From Reclinomonas americana ATCC 50394 (lineage: Eukaryota > Jakobida > Jakobea > Jakobida), in the NCBI GenBank assembly GCA_048213135.1, contig PS015061.1, positions 345,471 to 409,470 of the forward strand: a stretch of DNA of 64,000 bases, given 5' to 3'. Positions 25,436 to 39,486 of the stretch are shown here, in pieces (the first letter of the stretch is position 1; each line of letters starts with the position of its first letter). The notes below the pieces were generated by a model that did not search any database, was not told the origin of the DNA, and saw only the letters and a program-made list of their open reading frames with translations. Position numbers and translations under genes: made by a program.

Positions 25436-27078
25436 ATGCAACGCGCCGTGATTACGGCTCTTGCTGCCCCGTTGATGCATGTGCGTCGCTGGCCACTTGC
25501 TGCAGCGGCGACTGTCGGCGTGGCCAGTTCCACTGCGCGTGCGTTCTCCACTGTTTGTTCTGCTGCCAGCCTGAAGCCGGTGCTGTCGAGTGCCGAGAAG
25601 AGTGAGGTCGACTCGATCCAAGGCGATCGAGATTACATGGAGGACACTTACGTGCGCTTCCCGTTGCATACTAACCAGGGCGTTGTCGGTTGCGTGCCGG
25701 AGCGAGGGTGATGACTGTCTTGTGCAACGAGAACTCATTCGGTGTGCAGAGGTGTATGGCGTGTTTGATGGGCACTGCGGACATCTGTGCTCGGACTTCC
25801 TCAAGGAGAACGCGCAGAGTGTGGTGACACGTGTGGTGCAGGAGAAGCCCGAGGCCACGTTGCAGTTGCGATGTGCTGTTCCGTGGCGTTCCGTAAATGT
25901 TTGAAGACCGACTGTTGCTGTCAGGGAGCACTTGCGGATGGGCATCATGCAGCTGTCAGAGGAGTGGTGCATCAAGGCTCGCCTGCCACGCACGCCAGCG
26001 CGAAGAGACACCGGGGTGGAACCACTCAAAGATGGATCCACTGGTGAGTTGTTTTCTGGTCTTGCTTTAATCGCGGTGTTTCAATGCACTCGTATGCAGC
26101 GATTCTGTTGGCACTGTCGCGCGACAACAAGAAGTATGTGACACTGGCGACAGGTACGGCGGCGGCTTGAAGTGTGTGTGAGAGAACAGGTGAAACTTAG
26201 CAGTGTTTTCTGTGCACGCACGTGCATGCGCAGTCGGGCTGTGGTCATCCGTCGTCGGCTGCCCGGTGCTGATGTGATTGACGATCCACGAGAAGACATC
26301 AACACTAACGTAAGCGACTCGGTTCTTCGTGGGTGCGTGCTCGTGGTGTTTTTTGCGTTGAATTCTCTCCCCAGCTGTCAACGATCTCTCACATGAAAGT
26401 GCAGACCGGCGGTGCCTTATGAATGGCTAGGAGAGCAAGCCGAACCCAACCCACGACTGAAGGTACATTCGCTTACACGAGATCACAAGCCGACATTCCC
26501 CGAGGAAGACACGCGGATCCGAGCTATTCCTGGTGGCGCGAAGCAGCTGCGGGGCGGGCGGGTGTGTGGTCTGGCACTGTCGCGTACCATCGGTGACATA
26601 TACGCCCACCCGTACGGTGAGATTGCCTCTCCCTAATTCTGTTACTCTTTGTACTCTTAAAGTAAGTTGGCAGCGATTCCTGACCCGGACTTGACGGAGT
26701 ACAATGTGCAGCCGGAAGACCTGTGCTTGGTGGTGGCCTCGGATGGCGTGTGGGACGGCTTCCGTGACTATTACGCGATGGCCGACTTCTTTGATCAGTA
26801 CCTGCAGCAAAAAGGCAGCCTCGACGGCGTGGCCAAGGAGCTCGCACAGGTCACCGGGAGAGGATCGTACGACAACGGTTGCGCGTGTGTGTGACAGGAT
26901 GTGCACCATTGCCCCACGCAGCTGACTACATCTATCGACTGCAGTGACTGCGTTTATCATCGATCCGCACACGTCTTCTTTGTCGCCATCGGCGGCGGCA
27001 GCCGCGGAGCCGCAGTCAAAGTCGAAGGCCAAGGCTACCACCTCTCGGATTCGCAAGACTCGAAGCGCGAAAGCGTAG
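25436..27078 (+). pseudogene. PP2C-type phosphatase, tandem copy 2, frameshifted
   Basis: Close tandem copy of the preceding PP2C gene with the same exon plan and presequence type (MQRAVITALAAPLMHVRRW, ARAFSTVCSAA). Conserved parts: GDRDYMEDTY, GVFDGHCGH (Cys replaces the usual Gly), DGSTA, LTRDHKP, GGRVCGLALSRTIGD, LVVASDGVWDGF and GSYDNVTAFIID. The C-terminal tail is Lys/Arg-rich rather than Pro-rich. At 26136-26152 the exon is 7 bp shorter than in copy 1, so the Asp-containing GDSRAV motif is reached in the wrong frame and a stop follows soon after. No alternative splice I tried restores the frame. The exon 2 donor has also moved by a few bases. The break may be real decay or an assembly error; the rest of the gene still looks constrained. 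Confidence 0.75.
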
Positions 27079-27362
27079 AGTGCTGCAGGAAACGCAACTC
27101 AAACAACTCCTGGCCTGTCGGTAACGCAGAGTATATATCTGAAGTGAGTCGTTTGTAAGGTTATAGATCGAGTCTGATCACTCTTCACACTTCACATGCA
27201 CGTGGTAGCAACAAAGACGAGCAGCTTCACACTGGTGTGGCATCCGTTCTCGCCTGTGCACGTGCATGCGCAGCTTGCAGTTAACGTTTCTGATCCGGAT
27301 CCGATCCCGTCACAATTTGCGCCGGTGATGCACGTCGGCACTTCGCAGAACTCCACATTAGC

Positions 27363-29106
27363 ATGCCAATCGGCCCCTTCTCCACCCCACCCACGCACAG
27401 CGACCGCCAAATTTGCATCACGTTGCCGGAAGAATTTGAAGGCCGTCAAAGAAGTGTGTCCCGCACGCAGACCACCGTCACACACACCGCCGCTCGCGCA
27501 CCGCCCAACGCCACCACCGTTTCCACCGTGGGGTCCTATCAGTCCGCCCCGCTCGACTTTCCCGTCGATCTTTTCCCCGCTCCCGGCCGCGCGACATCGC
27601 CCGCACATCTCCACCACCAAACCACCGACCCAACACCACTCCTCCTCATGTCAGCCGCAGAGCCAATACCACCATCGTCAGATGACAGCACAGCTCCACC
27701 AGTAGCAGCAGCAGCAGCACAACCACCACCATCAGCCGCAGCCGCCGCCTCATCAACAGATCATGCATCTCCCGCCTCGGAAGCACCCAAATCACCGGCA
27801 CAACCCGGCCCGCGTGCCGTACGGTCGATTGGCTTTGCCGAGGATGCAAACCCACGGTGAATGCCCACTCTTCCTCTCTTCCTCTCTTCCTCTGCTCACT
27901 GGCGCGGGCGTGCAGGTTCCGGCGAACAATGGAAGACGCTCACCAAGGTGTGTGTGTGGAGTTGTGTTTGCACATCGACGGGACATCTGCCAACAAAACA
28001 CACGCTCTCTCTCTCCTTTGCACACACAGTGATTGACTGCTTTGCGGGGAAGGACACGGATGCGTACTTTGCAGTCTACGATGGCCACGTTTCGTCAACC
28101 AGCGAGTAAGCGAGCGAGACTGAATCTCACACTCGTTTCACACACACTCACACAGGGTGGTGCCGATGCGGCGAACTTGGTCAGCGAGACACTGCATGCG
28201 GTGCGTGTTCTGCGTGTGCGATGTGTGCTGTGTGTGTGTGTCGATCTGACAGCAAATCAATGGCAGATCTTTGAGGCGGAAATGCGTGAGAAGGACGACC
28301 CGGAGGAGGCGCTGTGCACGGCCTACGCCAAGACCGACGACAAGCTGGAGGAGCAAGACATGTTGTACCTGGGCACCACAGCCGTCACATGGTGTGTATT
28401 TTATTTCGCGCGTGTCTCCCCTGTTTTTCCTCCGCGGCACGTCTGCCCCTTACGCTCCTGTTTCAGTTTCTTGCGGGTGACGGAGGACGGCGACAAGCTG
28501 CTGTATACGGCCAATGCGGGCGATGCGCGTGCAGTGTTGGGGTGAGGCAATCGATTGTGTGTGTGTTACACAGCGAGTGGCTGACTCGTTTTTGGCAGTC
28601 GCGACGGCAAGGCCGAGCGCCTGTCGTACGACCACAAGGCGTCGGACGCGTCGGAGATTGAGCGAGTCAAGGCGGCCGATGGCTTTGTGGGTGCGTCGTC
28701 GGCTCGCTCCCCCGGCATTGGAGGTCGCACTCTCACTCGTGAACTGTGCGCAGGCAATGGTCGTGTCAACGGTTTCCTGTCGGTGTCTCGTGCACTCGGC
28801 GACCACTCGATGAAGAAGTGGGTGATTTCGGAGCCGTATGTCACCACCGTGAAGATCAATCCCGCAGAGCGCAACATTCTCATTGTGGCCTGCGATGGGG
28901 TGCGTCTCTCGTTTATGTCTCTCTCTCTCACTCAGCACTCGACTCACACTTGGCACACACAGCTGTGGGACGTGCTCAGCGATGCGGATGCCATCGAGTT
29001 CGCCTCGACCTTTGAGGATGCGCAAGCGGCCGCGAGTGCGCTAGTCACCAAGGCCCTGCAGGAGGGCTCCACGGACAACGTCTCCGTAATTGTTGTGTTC
29101 ATCTAA
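27363..29106 (+). CDS. PP2C-type protein phosphatase, Ptc1-like
   Basis: Third PP2C in the row, not a close copy of the first two. After a Pro/Ala/Thr-rich N-terminus, splicing at about 27856/27916 creates GFAEDANPRFRRTMEDAHQ, the typical Ptc1 opening. Later motifs: YFAVYDGHGGADAA (across a splice), GTTAVT, LYTANAGDARAVL, RVNGFLSVSRALGDHSMKKWV, ILIVACDGLWDV (across a splice), and the end GSTDNVSVIVVFI. About nine short exons. The start is uncertain: 27363 is the first in-frame candidate, and the ATG at 27648 (MSAAEPIPPSS) would remove 95 low-complexity residues. Ptc1-type phosphatases dampen MAP-kinase and stress signalling in yeast; the same role here is only suggested. Confidence 0.9.
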
Positions 29107-29383
29107 GCTTGCACTTCTGTTCCTCCATGTCTCTCTGTTTTTTTGGCCGACGATAGCTATCGGCCTCCCGTCTGTCTGTATTCTCTTTCTTTCTCTTTCT
29201 CTTGTGCTCTCCGCCTGGCCATCTCTTCCGCCCGCGCGTCCTCGGTCGTCTCGTGGATGGTCGTCATCGTATTGTCGTTGTTGTCGGTATAGTGGTGTGG
29301 TTTCTCGTTTCTTGTACACAATGCTGATAGTATGTCGTCGTTGACGATAATGGTGACAACAACCGACAAGTTGGATGGTGACG

Positions 29384-29414
<31 letters not shown>

Positions 29415-29672
29415 TGTCGGTTGCAGTGGTCGGTGGCTGTGGCGGTGACGGGGGTGGTGCATGTTTTTTCCTTCTCCCGTCGACCTCGTTTTCCTCATTC
29501 TTTTTCTCCTCATTGTGTGTTCCCACGAATGTACGACAGTGTGGTTGCGTACACAATATGTTCACGGATTTTTTTACTGCCACGACAAAAAATAATATCT
29601 GAAACATCATTGACAAAACAAGAAAGAGACCGGAACGACGGACGCGATACGTATGCGCGTCGTCGTCGTCGG
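29107..29672. other. Convergent intergenic region with GGC tract
   Basis: Lies between the Ptc1-like stop and the kinesin 1 stop, so it must hold both 3' UTRs. It contains TC-rich and TTG/GTT-rich stretches and a (GGC)n tract near 29395-29418. I see no gene. Confidence 0.5.
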
Positions 29673-32600
29673 TTAATCACTGTCGGGCCACTCCACGTCG
29701 AGTTCGTCCAACAAGATGGCGGCCGAAGCGGCAGCCTTCTCCAAACTCTGTACATCCTGCTCCTCCATATCTACACCGTTCTCGTCCGCGCCCAGTGGAT
29801 CTCCTCCGCCACCATTGCTGCTGCCAATGCCGCCACCGGCACCAGAGCTCGACCGATCGCGTGTCGGCGGAACACCGGCGGTGAGGTTCGGCGTCTTGGC
29901 CAACTCGACCGCGTACTTGCGATCTTGTTGATAAATGTACTGCATCACACACAGAGAGGTCAGCTCACGAGGGAAAAAAGATGCAAGATGAGCAGGCGAA
30001 TGCAATAAACACCTGTTGCAGCTGGCGCTTCTGCGCGCGAAGCACGTGTCCCTGCTTGACGTACGCATCCTTGAGCGCACGCCACCGTTCCTCCAGCAGC
30101 GAGTGTCTCTCGGTGGTCTCCTTGACAATGATGATGCTCTTCTCGTTCTGCTCCTTCAGTCGCCGATTGTCGTCGGAGAGTTTGGCAAGCAACCGTTCGC
30201 GCTTATGCAACGCCTCCTCCGCCTGCCGGCACGACTGCGCGCTGCGCTCCATCTCCTTGTCCATTTCACGGATGCGAGTCTCCTGCACGCCATAATCAGT
30301 ACACGTGACGCGACGCAAAGCACACCAGACAGACACAGCACACAACACACCAGCGATCGCTTCTGGTCACGCAGTTCGTTAATGTGTCGCCTCATCGCGT
30401 CCACATCCACCGACTGCTGATCGCGCAAATGCGCCACCTCGGCCATCACCGACTGCAACTGGTCCGCACGCTGCTGACCAACCAACTCGAGTGCGTGGTA
30501 CCGATCATCAGCCTCCGCCAGCCGGTGCTCCAACTGCTCCACCTCGCCCTCGTAGGCATGCACCAGTCGGTCCTTGTCGTCGTGCAACCCGCGCAGCTGC
30601 TGCATGAGTTCAGTGAGTTGCCGGTTGCGCTCCTCTGACGTGTCCTCGCTGTCGTGCAGCTGCTCGGCCAGACGCGTGTTGGCCTCCTTGACGGCGGCCA
30701 GCTCGGCCGAGAGACGCGAAGCTTCGGCCGACGAATTCTGCAGACTGGCAGTGGCCTCGCTCAGTGACGCAGTCAGATCCGCCCTGGCCGCCTCCGTCTT
30801 GGCGTGCTCCTGTCGCGCGGCGTCGAGCGAAGCCGTCAGAGCGCCTTGCTCGGTCTCTGCCGCTTGCAGTTGCTGCCGCAGTTGCTCGCGGTCGGCAGTG
30901 GCCGCCTCCTGCTCTCGGCTCAACGTACGGATCTGCTGCTCACGATCCACCACGGCAATCTCCAGTTCTGCGTACACACAACCATGGTTTGAGGGAAACA
31001 GCACAGCTACCCACACTGCGGCACACAATCGAGTCGTACCCTTGACACGCGCGTCAAGCGCACGCATTTTGTACGTGGTCATTTCCGAGTGCGAATTGAG
31101 ACGGTTGATGCTGGCATTGGCCGCCTCCAGCTCCTTCTCCAGCTCGCGGCATCGCTCCTTCAGGCGCTTGTACGCCTCTTGTGCCTCCAGCAGTTGTGTC
31201 TCCAACTGCGCATCCAGCAAACAACCATGTAAGCTCATGGCCGCTCGCGTTGCAATTCATACGCACACAACAAACCTCGGCATTCACATCCTTGGTGACA
31301 TACAGCTGCTCGCTGAGGTCATCACGCTCCGCCTCCAGAACCTCCATGTCCTCCAGCCGCTTGTTGAGTTGCACGGTCAATTCCTCTGCATGTGCCGCGT
31401 GCGTATTGGCCTGCTCCTGCGTGCTCAACAGCTGTTGCTGCAGGCCGTCGCGCACTGCCGTCGTTTCGGTCACCTCCTGCCGCAGTGCTCGTACTTGACC
31501 CTGCAAGCGCTCCACCTCCAACTGTCGCTGCATCGAGGTGTCCTCGCTGTTGCGCAGCAAACGGCGGGTCTCCTCCAGTTGGATCTCCAGTCGCGCCGTG
31601 GTCGCCGACAACTGCGATGCGTCCTTGCGTCGCGAGTCCAAATCGGCAGACACTCGCGCCAGGTCGGTCTCCAACTTTTGCGTCTGCTCCTTCCACGTGT
31701 CGCGATTGGCGGTCATCGACTGCAACTCCGCGATCTTCTCTTGCAACTGTGCCGAGGTTCGCGACAGCTGCTCGTTGGCTGCCCCGAGTGACGATTCGAG
31801 ACGGCCTGCGCAGTGCCGAGTCAGCCTCCACTTCCACAATCACACATAAACACACACATACACGCATGCAAGCACGCACCACGCTGTTCACGAATGTCCA
31901 GCAGCTTCTCGTCCAGGTCGGTGGACCGCTGACGCAGCTCATCGCAACGGGCCGTCAATTGTGCCACTTGCAGGCGAGTGGCCGTCAGCTCACCTTCGGC
32001 CGTGGCCAGACTGGCTTTCAGCTTCGAGGCGCGTTCCGTTGCCACTGCCAGCTCGCTCTCCAGACCGAGCGAGCGCGTCTGCACTTCACGGTACATGTGC
32101 TCCAGCTCTGTGATGCGCTGCATGCGTGCAGTCGAGGTGGCGGATTCCGTATCCAGCTGTTGACGCAGCTGGGTCGCCTGCTCGGCGCTCTCTCGTCTTC
32201 GCTCGCGTTCCTTTTCCAGACTCGCCTCCAGTTGCGACGCTCGCTGCCTGACCTCGGCCAGGTTCGTCTCGAGCTGCGAGGTCGACTGCCGCCCAGTAGA
32301 CACTGAGCGCTCCAGTTCAGCAATCGCCTCACCACGCTGTCGCGCCGTCTCCTGAGCCACTGCAAGCGCCGCAGTCACCTCGTCCAGTTTGCCGCCCTGC
32401 TCTTGCAGCGCGCGTTCGCGATCACGCAAAGTCGCACGCAGCTGATCGCGCTCCCCCTCGGTGGCAGTCAACCGATCCGTAGTCTGCGCCACTCGTTGTG
32501 TGGCGCCCGACAGCAGCTGCTCGGTCACGCCCAACTGTGATCGCGTCGACGCCAGTTCGTCACGAGTCGTCTGCAGCTGTGCCGTGGTCTGGCAGGGGGT

Positions 32601-35600
32601 GGATCCGCGAGTGAGTACGTCATTTGAACACAAATAAATACACATCTAAACATACCGCCTCCTTCTCCTTGCGCTCCTCCGCCAGGTCCTCCATTGTGGC
32701 ATCGAGCGCACTACGAAGCCGACCAATCTCGCTCTCATGCGCAGCGCGAGCTTGCAGCCCGTCCTCCTGCAGGCGGTGACGATCATCGTCCAACGACACC
32801 ACCATGTCCTTGGCCTCCTGTACGCGGCTGCGCAGATCGGCCACCGTCGCCTGCAGGAACACAATCTGCTCGTTGGCACTCTGCTTCTCCTCGTCGTACT
32901 CTCGTTCCAAATTGGCGCCCTTGGCCTTTTCAGCCGCCAGCTCCACCTCCACGCCTCGCAACCGTTCCTGCGTGTCGCGCACGCTTTGCTCCGACTCGGC
33001 CAGCTGCTGCAGGGTCGCAGAGTGTCTCGACTCCAGATCGGCCACTCTGCGACGGCCGGCATCCACGTCAGCCGTCAACTGCGCGCAGCGACCCTCCAAC
33101 TCGCGCACTGAATTGCCCAGCGACTCTGCGTGCCGTCAGACAGTGAGCAAGCAGGTTAGAAGCACAGGCAGAGAAAACGCATCATACCTTGCGTTTGCTG
33201 CGCTGCAGCTCTGTCGTTGGCAAGCTGCGTGCGTGCCACCACCAACTCGTCATTCAGCGACTGTGCCCGCTGGTCTTGCGCGGCGAGTTGCTCACGCAGC
33301 GCCTGCTCCGTCTTATCCCACGCGGCCTGTGCCGTTTGCAACTCACTGTGAACACTATGCAGCGTGCTCTCCGCCTCGGCGCCCTTGTTCTTCAGCACGT
33401 GGATGTGATCGTCGCGCTGTTGGTGGGTTTGTGAGAAAAACACAATCACTGTGGCCACGAACACACACGGACGCAGTCACGCACTTGATTGACGTGGCTC
33501 TCCAGCTCCTGGATCGTCTCCTGCAACTTGGCAACGTCGTCTGCGGCCTTGGCCTGCAGCGCGGCATTCTCCGCACTCAGTCGATCAATCTCGGCCCGCA
33601 AACCAGCAATCTCCGGCTCCAGTTCCGACTGCACGCTGGTCTGCAGGCGCTCCAGCGAGGAGATGGCCATGTCCAGCGAGGTGTACGTGTTCTGCAACTC
33701 CGACCGAGCGTGGTCACGCTCCTGGCACGCGATCGCCAACTCTGCTTGCGTCGTGCCCAGCGAGCCCTTCGAGGCGGCCAGCTCGGCATCGCGTGCGCTC
33801 AACGACTCGAGTGTCTGGCGCAATTGCTCCTGCGTTGCGGCAAGAGCGCCGCGCTGCTGTGCTGCGTCGCCCTCCAGATCAGCCACACGACGACGCTCAT
33901 CCGCCAGAAGGGTGCGCGTCTGATCGGCTTGCTGTCTCGCTTCGGCCAGCTCCTTATCCGTCGCGACTGCAAAACAATGCAACGCAGTCAGACCATCGTG
34001 AACACAAAACACTACAGCAGCAATGCGCAGAGGATCCGTACCCTTGCGTGCGGCCGCCTCCTCAATCGTCACAAGCAGAGCTGCGTTCTCGGCATTCCGA
34101 CGCTGCAGTTCGCCACGAAGCTCACCGAGAGCCGCTCGTTCACCAGCGAGCGCCTCCGTGGCCGCAGCCAGGTCTCGCTCGACATTGCCCAGCGACGCTC
34201 GTGTCTCCTCCAAGTTGCGTCCGACAACCACAAGCTCCTCCTCGCGTGAACGCACCTCGGCTTGAAGCTAACAGAGCGCATCTTGTGAGACAAAAAACTT
34301 ACGGCGGAGACACGCCAATCCACCGCACCTCTTGCTGCGAACTGGACATGGCGGCGCTCATGTCACCAATCTGCTTGTTGGCCACCTCACGCTCCGCATG
34401 AGCTGCTGCCTGTACACGACGCACTTCGGCTGCCGTCGCCATCAGCTGCTCCTTGACATCATCTGTGAACAGCACAGCACGTGAGTCACTCGAGCGAAAG
34501 CTAGCGAAACACGCAACCCCTCATACCGACAGAGGCATACGCCGACTTGAGCTCCTCGCCCATCGCCTTCTTCTCGTCGCTCGCCGCGTCGAGTTGCGTC
34601 TCCAGGCTGCGGATGCGAAGCTGCGCTGCTTGCACCTGCGTCTCCAACTCGCCCTTGTCTTCCAGCAACTTGCTGCGCTCGTCCGACAGACTGCGCACCT
34701 CGCTAGTCAAGCGATCAATGTCGAGCAGGTGCGAGCGGATGGCACCATCGCGCTCGCCCAGATCGCGTTCCAGCTGTCGCACCAAAGCATCAGCAAACGT
34801 GTGTGCGCTGGTGACAAGAGAGAGAGAGAGTCGAATCACCAACCTTGCGGGCCTGGTCACGCACACGGTGCAGCTCCTGCTCGAGTGCCTCCACTTGCGC
34901 CGAGAGTACATCATTCTGCGACGCTTGCGCCTTGGAGTCGGCGACGAGTTTGTGGATGCGCTCCTCGGCATGGGCGCGCTCCTGCTGCCGCTCCGCACGC
35001 TCGCCCTGGATCTCCTCGGCACGAGTGACCGCCAACTGCTGCGCATCACGCAGCTGCTCTTGCAACTGGCCAATCTCCAGTTGGCGAGCACGTGCGGCAT
35101 CCTCCAGAGCGCGAATACTCTCGGCGCTCTTGTGCACCTGACCGTCCAGTGCAGCAATGCGCGCCACCTGCTGCTCGTTCTCGCGCTCCAACTGCGCATG
35201 CTTGACTTGCAGCGACGACAGTGCCAGTCGCTCGCTGTCCAGCGATTTCGTCAGCTCGGCGACTCGGTTGCGCTCGCCAGCCAGCGTACCCTCCAGCGTG
35301 CTCGCCTTGGAGACGGCGGCGGCAAGATCGCTCTCCAGTGCCGCCACACGACCCGTGCGCTCCGCCAGTGCATGTCGTTCGCGCTCCAGATCCTTCTCCA
35401 AACTGGCCACGCGCGACGCGTTCTGCTCCTGTCGCAGCTTCTCGTGCCGCAGATCACCACGCTCACGCTCCAACTCCGTCATCAGGGTCGACAGTTGCTG
35501 GCGCATGTCGTTCAGCTGACGCTGCGCACTGGACAAGTCGGCCTTCAGTTCGGCATTCATCTCCTTGGTGGTGGTCAGCTCGGCCTGCAGGCGCGCCTTG

Positions 35601-38600
35601 GAGTCACGATTCTCGTCCAGGCGCTGTTCGAGGGTGGCCGCGCGTTGCAGCTCCGCCTCCAGTGAGCGCACGCGTTCACGAGTGGACACCAGCTCCAGCT
35701 CCACCGTGTCTGCAATACACACGGATGGGTGAGACACCACAGGCGACCGCTACCAAGACATCGGTGTGCGTCAACTCACGTCGCTTCTCACGCTCGCTCG
35801 ACACGTCGCTCTCCAGTGCACCGGCGCGGCTCTTGTAGTGCTCGCACTCGCTCTCTGCACGTGCCGCCTTGCCACGCTCCGCATGCAAGTCGTTCTCCAG
35901 CTACAACACACCACGGAAATTGATGAGACAGAGAGACGAATTATGGCAAAGAGGCACGTGCGCGTACCTTGGCCACTGACAGTGAGAACTCGCTGTCGGC
36001 CTGCGAACACGAGCATATGCGTTCATCATCAAGATGACAAATCAAACATCGACTCAAAGAACAAACCTTGACACGAGTGGAGGAAACGTCCTGCAACTGG
36101 CGCTGCACGGCTTCACACTCGGCCTTGGACATGCGCAGCTGCGACTGCAGCGACTCAATCGACGACATTTTCTCCTGCAGTGATGCATTGCGCTCCAACA
36201 ACGTCTGGTTGAGTTGGCGGCTGTGCTCTCGCTCCCGAGCCATGTCGGCCTCGTGATGCTTCTTAATCGACGCCAACTCAGACTCCACCTGTGTTTCGAA
36301 TTAGCCCTCCTGCGCATCAACTGGAACACAAGAGTCGCACGTTACCTGCGGAAGCGTGCTCTGCATCTCCGACAACTTGGCCTGCAGTGTTCCGTGCCGC
36401 TGCTGCTCGGCAGTCACCTCCACCTCCAGCGACTTGATGCGCTCGCGAGCGGAAGCCAGTTCCAGCTCCGAGCAGTCTGTGATAGTACGAAGAGACACTC
36501 AGCATCTGTGGATTGCGGAGCAGATTATTGCACGCGCACACGCAACGTCGCAGCTCTCGCTCCTCCGACAGCTCGCCGGCCAGCATGTCGAGTCGCTGGT
36601 AGCACTCCTCCAGCTCGCACACGGCGCGCTGCAGACGCTCACGTTCCACCGCCAGATCACTCTCCAACTGCGTGCTGATGGTGGTAAACTCAGAGTACGA
36701 CTGTCGAGTGCAGAGCACACAACAAATAGTGAGCATCAGGAACTGGGGCGCACGGTGATGCTCGTGCAAGTGCAGCAGACCTTGCCACGCTCGGCGAGAA
36801 CCTCGTCCAGCTTGCGCTGCAGTGCCATGTTCTCGTCCTTGAGACGTTGCAGCTCGGAGAGGTGGCGCTCGACGAGATTGTCACGCTCACGAATCGTCTG
36901 CATGTGCTCCATGACTTGGTTGTTGAGACCGCGAGCACGATCTCGCTCCTCCATGAGGTCGTGTTCCAGCTGCGTCGCCACTCCCTCCTTGTCGCGCTCC
37001 AACTGCAACACAACAGACATGAAAACGTGCACAACGCAAGACTCGATGTGGAGTTCGCCGCCGACAAACCACTGCGTTGCGCGCCTCCAGCAGCGTCAGC
37101 TGGTTCTTCATGTCGCGATTCTGCTGCTCCAAAACGGCCACTCGGCTCTGCAGCTCGCTCTTCTCCGTCCACATCGACGCCGAGTCTGCGTCGTGCTTGT
37201 TGCGCACAGCACGCAGCTCCGAGTTCTCATTCTCCAGCTCGGCATTGCGCGCCTCCACACGAGAGCACCGCTCGCGCAGCTGTGCCAGCTCCTGACGCAG
37301 GCGCTTGTTCTCTGCCAGCAACTCATCCATTGTCATCTCGGCCTGTTCGCGACGCAAATCGGCATTCTCCAGCATGGACTCGAGCTGCACAACGCGACCC
37401 TCCAAGTACGCCAGCCGTTGCGTGTCCACCTTCTCCTCCACGTAATTTGGTCGTGGATGATTGCAAATCTGGTGCGCTCTCGCTGCATACTCCAGAGTGT
37501 TGCGCGTGTCCTTGGCCACGGCCGGGTCCGCCGAGACGCACGTCACCATCAGCTGTGCAGTGCGCATGGGTGAGACGCACAGAAGCGACAGGCATGCGGT
37601 GGGTGGGCGGAGCCGGAACGCAACAGTTCGGCAACTGCCGCCAAACGCGTGATGCAAAATCGACGTCAGTTTCGAGTCACGGTACGGAACCATGGCCGCC
37701 GGTCCCTCCGGCTGCGTGAGGGCCATGATGACGCGCGACAGCGTCAACATGTCCTTGTTGTCCTTGGTCTGCCCACTGCCCGCCAGATCCACAATGTGGA
37801 ACTTGGCCTCGACACCGCGTCGTTCTGCACACGTCGCACGACGAGATTGAGTGCACACAGAGGGCAAGATTATAGAGTGGAAAAGTGAACGAACCAGCGG
37901 TGGATCGCTGCATGACATGCAAGGTGACAATGAGGTGCGACTGTTTCAGTGCACCCTCGGCGTGTCGTGATCGGCGCGCCTGGTCCTCTTGCATGCGATC
38001 GAGAGCATTGAACATGGTCCTGCGTGGGCGAACAAAACAACGCTTCAGAAACTGTCTGGAGTAGGTTGATCAGTCCATCTGGCGCAACTGCACAGCGTGT
38101 GCCGGATTGCGCACTGGTCGCTCGGCGATGCCTTCGACAAAGAAGCCTGACTTGGCGTCGCCACGAATACGCAGTGGTGGCGGGGGTGTGTTGACGGAGG
38201 AGCGGGACTTGGAGACGCCTGCTCCCGAAATGCGACGACTCCGATTCGACGGCGTTCCCTGCTGCTGCTGTTGCTGCTGCTGCTGCGACTGATGGAGGTT
38301 CGACATACTGCCGCCGCGTGGCGGTGTCTCGTGACGACGCGTGGCGGGAGCCGGCGAGGCGCCTGCAGGACCCAGCGAGAAAGTCGCACTGCGATTCGCA
38401 CTGAGAGATGGAGCAGACTCGGAGTGCTCCAGCGGCGGTGGCGGCAGCGGCGGTTGCGGGAGTGAGCCACTGCCACTGTTGCCGCCTGGAGATGCGAGTG
38501 AACAACAACAATACACGCACACCAGAAAAAACCAATTCGAGTGTTTTAACCTACCTCCAATCAGATCCTCGATCCACTCCGGATGCAGCACCAGTACCGA

Positions 38601-39327
38601 CATGGTGACCGAGATGCGCTCAGGTGACTTGTGGAACTTCTGCACTCGCACACAACTCTCGTCGGTGAGCGTGCGAGAAAGGGGGAGAGAGAGAGAGAGG
38701 AGCGGGAGAGAGATGAACCTCCAACAATTCAAACGTCCGATACAGAATGCGACCAGCCATGCCGAGCTCCGGCTCCTGTGCATCGGGTCCAAACGCCGTG
38801 TACGTCTTACCCGTCAACTCTTGTCCGTAGGTGAACACCGTGCAGTTGACACCACTGACAAAATCGTCGACCATGGGCGCCACACATCGATTGAACACAT
38901 GCTCCTGCAGCAACAACAACAACGATCGTCACCATCACAGCACAACGTGCGGTGGCGCATGTGAGCATTGCGTTACCTGCGACACCTCCGAGTCGTACAC
39001 GTAGGAGAACTCAAACGATTGCGACGGGATCGAGATTTGCCGCTCACTAAGCACCGTCAGACAATCACCCTCACGACGATCATGCGTTCGCGGTGCAACC
39101 TGCACACGCGCATGGATGAACGTGATAAGACAAAGAGCGAGGTTGTGTGTGTGTGCGTGTTGTTTTGACAAGCGAATGTGACGTTGCTTTAGACAACGAA
39201 CCCTGACACACACATCAAAGTACGATGGTTCTCCACTCGCGCCCCCTCCGTGCGCACTCGCACCCGCTGCTGCTGTGCCACTGCTGCTGCTTCCACTCAG
39301 CGCACCAGACACACGACGCGATGACAT
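29673..39327 (-). CDS. Divergent kinesin-like protein 1 with long coiled-coil tail
   Basis: Motor exons: about 39216-39327 (Ser/Gly-rich start), 38977-39100, 38715-38907, 38555-38645, 38062-38487, 37894-38017 and 37073-37825. P-loop GQELTGKTYT lies near 38797-38826. The kinesin block GFFVEGIAERPVRN follows a Ser/Pro/Gln-rich insertion (with a polyGln run) placed like loop 8. VDLAGSG (near 37780) replaces DLAGSE, and the usual SSRSH is LKQSH. VPYRDSKLTSILHHAFGG and RNTLEYAARAHQI are well kept. The tail is a coiled coil of more than 1,800 residues from about 37.5 to 30 kb in many exons, ending RWRALKDAYVKQGHVLRAQKRQL and an acidic tail (ELDVEWPDSD). Loss of the switch I/II Arg-Glu pair suggests weak or no ATPase cycling. 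It is divergent from GCNA and paralogous to kinesin 2 nearby. Confidence 0.88.
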
Positions 39328-39486
39328 GCTGCTACCTACGCAGACGAGTGAGCATGCACACACGCGCGAACTCAACACTGCGCCACACACACACACACAC
39401 CTCGTCACACACACACACGCACGCACAGTGTGTACGCGCGACAAGACGAACAACGAGCTCGCAACACAACGCAAGAAGAGACACCA

